Positions 37,786 to 44,984 of a stretch of 56,228 nt of DNA are shown one piece after another (the stretch's first letter is position 1; the number at the start of each line of letters is the position of its first letter). Under the pieces are notes generated by a model. It worked only from the letters and a program-made list of their open reading frames with translations, did not search any database and was not told where the DNA came from. A program made the translations under genes and the position numbers. Source of the DNA: an uncultured Campylobacter sp. (lineage in GTDB: Bacteria > Campylobacterota > Campylobacteria > Campylobacterales > Campylobacteraceae); contig NZ_CALHGM010000038.1 in assembly GCF_938030145.1 (NCBI RefSeq), forward strand, positions 1 through 56,228. Direction: 5' to 3'.

Positions 37786-39450
37786 TTAGCGAAAGTCGTC
37801 GCTTCTGCTCGGTATCAGCAGATCTTGCAGCTCCTGTTGCACCGAGACTTTCGCGCGCGGATCGAGGATCTGCGAGTAGATGATGAAGTTTGCGAGTACC
37901 TTTTTGCCGTAGTCCCTGCTCTCGGCATATGGCACGAGCTCCATGCTAAGCCACGGCTCAAATTTGCCCTTATTAAACATATCGCCGCGCTGCAGCATCT
38001 TTTTAACGAGCCCGAGCCCGCCGTTGTAGGCGTATGCGATGAAAACCGGGCTGTAAATTTTGCGCTCCAACCAGTCGATATGGATGTTGGCGAAGCGGTA
38101 GGCGACTTCCGGACGGAACATATCGTCTTGATCGAAGCCGTCGATTTTGAGTTGCTTTTTTCCGATCTCGTTAGCCAAAAATGGCATAAATTGCATCATC
38201 CCAAGCGCATACGATGTAGATACCGATGCGGGCACGAAGCGGCTTTCTTGGCGGGCGAGCGCCAAAATTAGCGCCTTGCGGCGGTTATCGCCGTCGCCGA
38301 TATATTCCATAAACGGCGCCGGATAGAAGTTGTCCTTGCCGCCGCTTGCTTTATTCATGATGTATGAGTACTCGCCGATGCTTTGCTTAGTGTCGAATTT
38401 TTTGGCAAATTCCAAAAGCTGTGGGCGCGACATCTGATCAGCGCTATTTTTCGTGCGAACCCAAGCGAAAGGATCGGTGATATCGTAGCCCTCGATGGAA
38501 TTTTTAGCGGGATTTGGGATGATTATGTTTAAATTCCTATCCCCTAAGACCTCCTTGGCATAAAGCGCGTAGAGGCTGTAATAATCACTGCTAGCAAGCT
38601 GGCGCAAGACATTTTGATCTCCATTTAGCAGGTAGATCCAAAATTTCGCATTGTGCACGTCGTGAGGCTTCTCAAAGCTCGCTGCTGCGCGGCTAAAAAA
38701 TGCAAGCGCAGCCCCTTCATCGCCCTGCATGACGGCATTTACGCCCAGCATAAACGCTACGTCCTTTTCTACAGCCGACGGATCGACGCCCGTAAGCGAG
38801 CGGCGCAGGCGCGGGTATTTGCGGTTGATTAGCGCGTCATTGAGAACCGCTTTGAAGCCTTTTTGCGAAGCCAGTTCGCTTACGAAGGCTGCGTCGGCGT
38901 CGATATCGATCAGAGCGTCCTTGCCCGCACCTTTTAAGTAGTCGTAATATAAAAAGTAGTTTTGCGCGTTGCGGCTCTGCATAAAATACTCGCTCGGATT
39001 TTCGTCGTTAAATCCGCGCAGTAAATTTACGGCGTTTCTACTTGCCGCGTCTTGGTGCTTTTCAAGCTGCGAAGCGAGCGTCTCGCGCACCGACGGGCTT
39101 AGCTTGGCGATGAAATTTGGATAGGAGCGCGCCTTTTTGCAGGTTAAATTTGCATCTAAAATATTTGCCGCCGTTACTCCTGCGCAGCGATCCGGACGCT
39201 TAGGAGGGCGAATGGCGCCGAAAATTCTATCTAGCTTCTCTTTTAGTTTGCCTTTGTAGCGAAAGATACTTTGTTTTAAAATTTTAATCTCCGCTTTGTT
39301 GTATTTCGTCTCATCTATTAGGCGATAGATGTAATAGTCCTTGGCTAGGGATTTTGGCTCGTCTTTGATCTGTTCGTAGTTTAAAATTTTACCGCTACTT
39401 GCGGCGCACAGCAGTCCTAAAACAAGGCTAAATTTCAGAAATATTTTCAA
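37786..39450 (-). CDS. slt: Soluble lytic murein transglycosylase
   Basis: A 554-residue exported enzyme that cleaves peptidoglycan between MurNAc and GlcNAc, leaving a 1,6-anhydro end. A signal peptide (FLKFSLVLGLLCAAS) leads into a long alpha-helical superhelix and then a C-terminal GEWL-like domain. The catalytic Glu is in ALARQESRF near residue 401, followed by ALGMMQFMP and AYNGG. Its ATG overlaps the end of the upstream YggT gene, which in turn overlaps gltX, forming a gltX-yggT-slt operon on this strand. Confidence 0.92.
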   Translation of the reverse strand: MKIFLKFSLVLGLLCAASSGKILNYEQIKDEPKSLAKDYYIYRLIDETKYNKAEIKILKQSIFRYKGKLKEKLDRIFGAIRPPKRPDRCAGVTAANILDANLTCKKARSYPNFIAKLSPSVRETLASQLEKHQDAASRNAVNLLRGFNDENPSEYFMQSRNAQNYFLYYDYLKGAGKDALIDIDADAAFVSELASQKGFKAVLNDALINRKYPRLRRSLTGVDPSAVEKDVAFMLGVNAVMQGDEGAALAFFSRAAASFEKPHDVHNAKFWIYLLNGDQNVLRQLASSDYYSLYALYAKEVLGDRNLNIIIPNPAKNSIEGYDITDPFAWVRTKNSADQMSRPQLLEFAKKFDTKQSIGEYSYIMNKASGGKDNFYPAPFMEYIGDGDNRRKALILALARQESRFVPASVSTSYALGMMQFMPFLANEIGKKQLKIDGFDQDDMFRPEVAYRFANIHIDWLERKIYSPVFIAYAYNGGLGLVKKMLQRGDMFNKGKFEPWLSMELVPYAESRDYGKKVLANFIIYSQILDPRAKVSVQQELQDLLIPSRSDDFR

Positions 39451-39743
39451 ATGACCGTCCTATTGATGATATAGATTATCGCGCTGTCAAAGAAGTTAAG
39501 CACGAGTAGGATAAGAAGCGGCGAAAGATCAAATCCGCCGAAAGTCGTAGGCAGATAGCGGCGCACCAGCGCGAACGCGGGCTCCGTAAGCGCAGAGATC
39601 ACGCGGATGATTTTATAAAATTTACCGAACGGATTTGGACGGATGAAACTTAAGACGCAGGCGACGAAAATTAGCATCATATAAGCTTGGATCACGTAGT
39701 GAATACTTACTAAAATGCCGTAAAATACGCTATTTAGTAGCAT
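39447..39743 (-). CDS. YggT-family membrane protein
   Basis: A 98-residue protein with two hydrophobic regions (about residues 10-35 and 70-95) and the family's FIRPNPFGKFYKIIRVISALTEP centre. YggT proteins are small inner-membrane proteins with a poorly known role in osmotic tolerance or cell division. It overlaps gltX by 14 bp and slt by 4 bp, so it is translationally coupled to both. Confidence 0.85.
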   Translation of the reverse strand: MLLNSVFYGILVSIHYVIQAYMMLIFVACVLSFIRPNPFGKFYKIIRVISALTEPAFALVRRYLPTTFGGFDLSPLLILLVLNFFDSAIIYIINRTVI

Positions 39744-41046
39744 CGAGTATCTCCTTTAAATCGGCGCGGATCAGCGGATACAGCTCGCTAAGCTCCGGTC
39801 CGTGAGGTGCGCCTGTGAGTAAAAACCTAAGCGGCATAAATAGGCTCTTGCCCTTTAAGCTTGTAGCCTGCGAAAGCGCCTCTTTGAAATCATTAAATTC
39901 CATTGGAGCGCCGTTTGAGCTTAATAAATTTAAGATCGCCTCTCGTAGCGCCTGTGCCTGCGCCGCCCACTCTTGCGGGATATCTTTCGCGCCGTAGATC
40001 GCTGCGATCTTTTCTTTAATCTGCGGGATAAGGCTCGCTTCTTGAGTGTAAAATTTTATCAAAGGCGCAAATTTTGGCTCAAGCTCAAAAAGCTCCGCCA
40101 AGCGCTGCTCGCTCGCTCTTTTGATATGTTCGCGGTTTATAAAGGCGAGCTTATCCTCGTCAAATTTCGCCGGGCTTTTTGAAATTTTAGCGATATCGAA
40201 AAACTCCACCGCTTCATCCATACTAAAGACCTCGCGCGGCGTTTTATTGCCCAGCAGGATCAGATAGTTCGCGATCGCCTCGGGTAGGTAGCCGCTTTGA
40301 AGCAGCCATTTTACCGACGAGCTATCCTCGCGCTTGCTCATCTTTTTGCCTTCGGAATTTAATATGATCGGCAGGTGCGCGTATTTGATCTCGCCCTCGT
40401 AGCCGAGGCTTTGGCGGATCCAGTTTTGCTTCGGGGTGTTTGAGACGTGATCCTCACCGCGGATTACGAAGCTCACGCCCTGCATCATATCGTCGCAGGC
40501 GCAGGCGAAGTTATAAGTTGGCGTCTTGTCCGCACGCATGATAACAAAGCTGTCGATATTCTGCGGCTCAAATGCGATACGGCCCTTGATTGCGTCGGTA
40601 AATTCCAGCGCGTGATCAGGTTTTTTAAGGCGGATAGTAAAGGGCTTCTCACAGTTTAGCACCTCTTCATCGCTTAAATGCTCGCAGTGCCCGTCGTAGC
40701 GATAAGCCTCGCCCGCGTCCTTGGCGGCTTGTTTTTTCGCTTCAAGCTCCTCCTCGCTGCAAAAACAGCAAAACGCCTTTTTCTCGGAGAGCAGCTTGGC
40801 TGCGAACTGCTGATGAAATTTTAAATTTTTGCTTTGATAATACAGGCTCTGCCACGAGATGCCGAAGCGCTTTAAAATTTCGATTATCTCTTGATCTTTG
40901 CCTTCGATATTGCGCGCAGTGTCGGTATCCTCGATACGTAAGATGAAGCCGCTTTTATCCTGTAGCGAGCAGATGTAGTTAAAAATAGCCGCGCGTAAAT
41001 TTCCGATATGCATATCGCCGGTGGGCGACGGAGCGAAGCGATACAA
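39730..41046 (-). CDS. gltX: Glutamate--tRNA ligase
   Basis: A 438-residue class I aminoacyl-tRNA synthetase that charges tRNA with glutamate. The HIGH-type motif (SPTGDMHIGN, residues 8-17) and the KMSKR loop (KKMSKRED, near residues 234-241) are intact. Campylobacterota commonly carry two GltX proteins, one of which charges tRNA-Gln for later amidation; which one this is cannot be told by eye. It is divergent from mscL with about 115 bp between the start codons. Confidence 0.95.
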   Translation of the reverse strand: MYRFAPSPTGDMHIGNLRAAIFNYICSLQDKSGFILRIEDTDTARNIEGKDQEIIEILKRFGISWQSLYYQSKNLKFHQQFAAKLLSEKKAFCCFCSEEELEAKKQAAKDAGEAYRYDGHCEHLSDEEVLNCEKPFTIRLKKPDHALEFTDAIKGRIAFEPQNIDSFVIMRADKTPTYNFACACDDMMQGVSFVIRGEDHVSNTPKQNWIRQSLGYEGEIKYAHLPIILNSEGKKMSKREDSSSVKWLLQSGYLPEAIANYLILLGNKTPREVFSMDEAVEFFDIAKISKSPAKFDEDKLAFINREHIKRASEQRLAELFELEPKFAPLIKFYTQEASLIPQIKEKIAAIYGAKDIPQEWAAQAQALREAILNLLSSNGAPMEFNDFKEALSQATSLKGKSLFMPLRFLLTGAPHGPELSELYPLIRADLKEILDATK

Positions 41047-41160
41047 TTTAGGTCCTTTGGGTTTAAATTTAAGCTGAGATTATACTTTTTACTTCCTAAT
41101 AAAAAGCAAAAACAAAGCAAAAATAGGCTAATATCGGCGCATCTTATTCAAGGAGACAAT

Positions 41161-41565
41161 ATGAGTTTCATTCAGGAATTCAAAGAATTCGCGATGAAAG
41201 GAAACGTCATCGATATGGCGGTGGGCGTCGTCATCGGCGGGGCTTTCGGCAAGATCGTAACCTCGCTCGTAAGCGACATCATGATGCCGGTTTTAGGACT
41301 TCTTACGGGAGGAATGAATTTTACCGATCTTAAGATCGTGCTAAAAGAAGCGGTGGGGCAGACTCCCGCCGTTACGATAAACTACGGCTCGTTTATCCAA
41401 GTAACGGTCGATTTTATCATCATCGCGTTTTGTATATTCTGCGCGATCAAGGCGATCAATAAGCTTAAAAAGCCAGCCGAGCCTGCGCCGGAGCCTGCCG
41501 CACCTGCGGAGCCTAGCGAAGAGATTAAACTTCTTACCGAGATAAGAGACCTGCTTAAAAAATAG
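41161..41565 (+). CDS. mscL: Large-conductance mechanosensitive channel
   Basis: A 134-residue inner-membrane channel that opens under membrane tension to release solutes during osmotic downshock. The N-terminal EFAMKGNVIDMAVGVVIGGAF and the pore helix are characteristic, a second membrane helix is at about residues 78-95, and the end is a cytoplasmic helix. The linker between (AEPAPEPAAPAEPS) is Pro/Ala/Glu-rich. I chose the ATG at 41161, which has AAGGAG about 6 bp upstream; longer frames to the left run into the gltX start. A TAATAT at 41129-41134 is a possible -10 box. Confidence 0.95.
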   Translation: MSFIQEFKEFAMKGNVIDMAVGVVIGGAFGKIVTSLVSDIMMPVLGLLTGGMNFTDLKIVLKEAVGQTPAVTINYGSFIQVTVDFIIIAFCIFCAIKAINKLKKPAEPAPEPAAPAEPSEEIKLLTEIRDLLKK

Positions 41566-41574
41566 GTCGCGGCG

Positions 41575-42213
41575 ATGCTTGAGAGAATTCCTTATTTCAA
41601 AGCTCTAAGCGCAGCGCAAATCGATCGTTTGGAGCAGATTAGCATCCATAAAAGCTACAAAAAGGGCGAAATTTTATTTTTCGAGGGCGAGCGCTCGCAG
41701 TATCTATTAATCCTGCTAAAAGGAATTTTAAAAATCTATAAAACCTCCGCAAAGGGGCGTGAGATCCATATGCGCGAGATCCGCCCCATCTCGCTCGTGG
41801 CGGAGATGGTAAATTTCGAAGAGACGAGCTATCCTGCAAGTGGCGTGTTTTCGACAAACGGCGAGGTGCTAAAGATCGATTATGAAAAATTTAAAAACGA
41901 GTTTATGAGCGATCCAAAGATTTGCCTGGAGCTTTTAAAATCGATGTCTGAGAAGATCCGCGCGCTAAATGCGGTCTTTGATAATCAAGTCGTGCTTAGC
42001 TGCGACGGCAAGATCGCTAAGTTTATCAGCGAGAATTTTGATATTTTTATGAGCACGAAATACACCAGAATAGCCAGAATTCTAAACGTGACTCCCGAAA
42101 CATTTTCGCGCACCATCACTAAATTTAAAAAGAGCGGCGCGCTAATTTTAGACGATAAGCAAGAAATCACGGGCTTTGATAAAGATAAGCTGGACGAGTA
42201 TATCCAAGGCTAG
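41575..42213 (+). CDS. Crp/Fnr-family transcription regulator
   Basis: A 212-residue regulator. An N-terminal cyclic-nucleotide-binding-type beta-barrel (residues 1-115, including KGEILFFEGERSQYLLILLKG) is joined by a long dimer helix to a C-terminal winged helix (RIARILNVTPETFSRTITKFKKSG). There is no N-terminal cysteine cluster, so it is not a classical oxygen-sensing FNR. The effector is unknown. It begins 9 bp after mscL and is followed 3 bp later by the metallophosphoesterase gene, so it may be part of a larger operon. Confidence 0.88.
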   Translation: MLERIPYFKALSAAQIDRLEQISIHKSYKKGEILFFEGERSQYLLILLKGILKIYKTSAKGREIHMREIRPISLVAEMVNFEETSYPASGVFSTNGEVLKIDYEKFKNEFMSDPKICLELLKSMSEKIRALNAVFDNQVVLSCDGKIAKFISENFDIFMSTKYTRIARILNVTPETFSRTITKFKKSGALILDDKQEITGFDKDKLDEYIQG

Positions 42214-42216
42214 AGT

Positions 42217-43344
42217 TTGAAAAGCGCCTATATTTTCCCGATCGTCGGTACGGTTTTATTTCTGTTTTTTAATCTTTACGTCTACAGATCGATCAGCGCG
42301 CGCTTTACGCCATATAAAGGCTTCGCTACGTTTCGCCCTGCCTTGAGCTTGCTTTGCGTAGCTTTGGCGATTTTAGATGCGATATTTTTTGTGGGTTTTG
42401 GGCTTAATGGAAGCTTTAAAAATGAGTTGCTCTATAAAGCTTGCGTATTTTGCATGGCAGCGTCCTTTTCGCTCTTTTTTATCTGCCTTGCTTACGATGT
42501 GCTAAGCGCAGCCGCGCATGTAGTTAAATTTAGCCAAAACAGGCGAAAATTTTTAAAAACCTTTATCGACGTAACCTTCGTAATAATGGCGTTTAGCTAT
42601 ATTTTTAAAGGGCTTTATAATGCACTAAAAATTCCAAAAATCACCGAGCGCGAAATAAAAATCAAAAACTTAGCTCGCGAGCTAAGCTTCGTCGTCATCT
42701 CGGACGTGCATCTGGGCGAGTTTTTGAAAAAGGAATTTTTGCAAGGCGTCGTAGCGCAGATAAACTCGCTAAATTACGATGCGCTACTGATCGTGGGCGA
42801 TATGTTTGATCTGCGCTCGGATGAGCTCGGGGATATTTTGCAGCCTCTTGAGGCGATCAAAAAACCTATATTTTTCGTCACTGGTAACCACGAGTATTAC
42901 CGCGGCGACGCAAGCGGGCTTATCGCGGCAATGCAAAAAGCGGGCGTGCGGGTGCTGCAAAACGAAAGCGTGGAATTTGAAGGGCTAAATTTAATGGGCG
43001 TGCACGATCTTAGTGGCTTTCGCTTCGGATATATGCAGCCCGATCTCGGCGCTGCGCTAGCGCAGACAGACCCCGATAAACCAAAAATTTTACTCGCGCA
43101 TCAGCCCAAATACGTCGTGGATTTCGTGCGTGACGAGGTCGATCTGTGTATCTGCGGACACACGCACGCGGGGCAAATTTTCCCATGGACGCTTTTGGTG
43201 CTGCTTAGCCAGAAGTATCTTTACGGGCTGTATAACGACGGGCTGAAGCAAATTTACGTAAGCAGCGGCGTAGGGTTTTGGGGCCCGCCGATAAGGGTCT
43301 TTGCCGATGCCGAGATCGCGCTACTTAAGCTTAGAAAGGCATAG
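42217..43344 (+). CDS. Membrane-anchored metallophosphoesterase
   Basis: A 375-residue protein starting at a TTG. The first 150 residues carry about four membrane helices. The rest is a calcineurin-like phosphoesterase with all metal-binding motifs: SDVHLGE, VGDMFD, GNHEYYRG and CGHTHAGQ. Relatives (YkuE/LpxH-like) act on lipid or nucleotide phosphodiesters, and the exact substrate is unknown. It directly precedes psd (0 bp gap), the order I recall from C. jejuni, which hints at a link to phospholipid metabolism. Confidence 0.88.
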   Translation: MKSAYIFPIVGTVLFLFFNLYVYRSISARFTPYKGFATFRPALSLLCVALAILDAIFFVGFGLNGSFKNELLYKACVFCMAASFSLFFICLAYDVLSAAAHVVKFSQNRRKFLKTFIDVTFVIMAFSYIFKGLYNALKIPKITEREIKIKNLARELSFVVISDVHLGEFLKKEFLQGVVAQINSLNYDALLIVGDMFDLRSDELGDILQPLEAIKKPIFFVTGNHEYYRGDASGLIAAMQKAGVRVLQNESVEFEGLNLMGVHDLSGFRFGYMQPDLGAALAQTDPDKPKILLAHQPKYVVDFVRDEVDLCICGHTHAGQIFPWTLLVLLSQKYLYGLYNDGLKQIYVSSGVGFWGPPIRVFADAEIALLKLRKA

Positions 43345-44403
43345 ATGAGAAGTTTTATTTCGAGGATTTTTGGGATTATCGCCGCGGTGAAATTCCTTAA
43401 ATTTATACAAAATTTTATCAACCGCAAATATGTGGAATTTTTTAAAATCGATATGAGCGAATTTGATCCGCCGCAAAGCTACGCGAGCCTAAACGCGCTT
43501 TTTACCCGCCGCTTGCTGCGTCCGCGCGAGATAGCGGCAGACGAGACGGCTTTCATAAGCCCTAGCGACGGCGTGATCTTTGAGAGTGGATGCTGCGACG
43601 ATCTGCGGGCTTTTAGCGTAAAGGGCTGCGAATATAGCCTTAGCGAGCTGCTGGGGCGGACGTTTACGGCGAGCGAAAGCGGCGGAGCGGTTAAAAATTT
43701 AGATGACGGGGCAGTTGCTACGAACGGGAGCGGCGAGGTTAGAACCGGATGCGCAAAAGATGCCGGCGCAGGGATGAAATTTCGCGCCGCGCAAGCGAAA
43801 ATCAGAGGCGATGAAAGCGGCGTAACTTATGCCGCGAGCGGCGTGCAGGCTGAAATTTATAGCGATGAAAGCGGTGCGAGCCGCGAAACGAGCGCAGAGG
43901 ACGCCCAAGGCTGCGAAAATACAAAGGGCGTAAATTTAAGCTACGCAAACATCTATCTAAGCCCGCGCGATTATCATCATTATCACGCGCCGTGCGACCT
44001 GAGCGTGCTGCAGGCGCTTTATATCCCCGCCGATCTTTACAGTGTGGCGAAGAAATTTTTACTTAAAATTCCAAACCTCTACGCTAAAAACGAGCGCGTT
44101 ATTTTGAAGTGCAAGATACGTAACGGCGGGATTTTGTGGATGGTTTTCGTGGGTGCTTTAAATGTCGGCAAGATGAGATTTGATTTCGATGCGCGAATAC
44201 AGACGAATGCATGCACAAATAGAGCTGAGGCGCTTTACGAATATGAAAATTTAAAATTTAAAAAGGGCGATCATTTGGGAAATTTCGAGCTGGGCTCAAC
44301 GATCGTACTCGTAGCGCAAAGCGAGTTTTTAAAATTTGAAACCCCGGCTGATACGTCCGTAAAATTCGGACAAAAAATCGCAGAATTTAATGAAATTTCA
44401 TAA
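43345..44403 (+). CDS. psd: Phosphatidylserine decarboxylase with in-frame insert
   Basis: A 352-residue enzyme that converts phosphatidylserine to phosphatidylethanolamine at the inner membrane. The autocleavage site LGST lies at residues 316-319, where the serine becomes the pyruvoyl group. SPSDGVI, SLSELLG and the His-rich SPRDYHHYHAP are intact. About 85 extra residues (110-195) sit between SLSELLG and the YHHYHAP block, rich in Gly, Ala, Ser and Glu, and absent from the family (usual length near 266 in Campylobacter). The catalytic core is complete, so the enzyme is probably active. Confidence 0.93.
   Translation: MRSFISRIFGIIAAVKFLKFIQNFINRKYVEFFKIDMSEFDPPQSYASLNALFTRRLLRPREIAADETAFISPSDGVIFESGCCDDLRAFSVKGCEYSLSELLGRTFTASESGGAVKNLDDGAVATNGSGEVRTGCAKDAGAGMKFRAAQAKIRGDESGVTYAASGVQAEIYSDESGASRETSAEDAQGCENTKGVNLSYANIYLSPRDYHHYHAPCDLSVLQALYIPADLYSVAKKFLLKIPNLYAKNERVILKCKIRNGGILWMVFVGALNVGKMRFDFDARIQTNACTNRAEALYEYENLKFKKGDHLGNFELGSTIVLVAQSEFLKFETPADTSVKFGQKIAEFNEIS
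43672..43930 (+). repeat. In-frame low-complexity insert (psd)
   Basis: About 260 bp encoding Gly/Ala/Ser/Glu-rich sequence between two conserved parts of psd. GATGAAAGCGGYG occurs twice, and AAATTT cores are set in GC-rich spacer. The frame is kept. It is more diverged and less Asn-rich than the inserts in priA or ybeY. Confidence 0.65.
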
Positions 44404-44463
44404 AATTCCATTTAAAATGCAGGATTTTTTCTTTAACTAAAATTAATTTTATTTAAATTTGGC

Positions 44464-44469
44464 TATAAT
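44464..44469 (+). promoter_or_regulatory. -10 box for the pseudopilin gene
   Basis: TATAAT in TTTGGCTATAATCATC, about 29 bp before the ATG and preceded by T-rich sequence, is a good Campylobacter sigma-70 match. Confidence 0.65.
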
Positions 44470-44497
44470 CATCTCACTTTAAATCAAAGGATTTAAC

Positions 44498-44980
44498 ATG
44501 AAAAATTTAAAAGCTTTTACGATGATAGAGCTTGTTTTCGTCATCGTCGTTTTAGGTATTTTGGCGGGCATCGCGGTGCCTAGATTAGCCGCTACGCGCG
44601 ATGATGCTACGATCGCTAAGATGCGTGGGGATATCGCTGCTATTAGAAGCGGACTTTCGCTAGTTAGAAGCGAGAACATGATGAGAGGTGTGACTACGTG
44701 GCCTGGTCTAGAAGCTAACCCTGATGTGGCCGGTACGCTTTTTGAAGGTGTTTTGCAGCAGCCCATCTATCCTATGAGAGCTGGTGGCAGAAACGGCTGG
44801 AGCTTAGTTACAAATGGTAATGCTAATGCTACATCCACATATACAGCTACCGTTGCCGGTCAATCAACTACTTTTAACTACTATCCGACTGCTGATTCTA
44901 GACCTGCAGGCTCAAGGGCTAATGTCGGTTCGTTCGACTGCAATCATCAAGAGCCTCTTTGTCAATCCTTAGCTCAATAG
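44498..44980 (+). CDS. Type II secretion/type IV pilus-like pseudopilin
   Basis: A 160-residue prepilin-like protein. The leader MKNLKA is followed by FTMIELVFVIVVLGILAGIA, with the key Glu at mature position 5. The residue before the cut is Ala rather than the usual Gly. Pseudopilins form short fibres in type II secretion and DNA uptake; Campylobacter uses such a system for transformation (Cts proteins). The mature part is Ser/Thr/Asn-rich and ends with two cysteines (DCNHQEPLC) that could form a disulfide. AAAGGA lies 6 bp upstream. No other pilin-system genes are nearby. Confidence 0.85.
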   Translation: MKNLKAFTMIELVFVIVVLGILAGIAVPRLAATRDDATIAKMRGDIAAIRSGLSLVRSENMMRGVTTWPGLEANPDVAGTLFEGVLQQPIYPMRAGGRNGWSLVTNGNANATSTYTATVAGQSTTFNYYPTADSRPAGSRANVGSFDCNHQEPLCQSLAQ

Positions 44981-44984
44981 CTAA

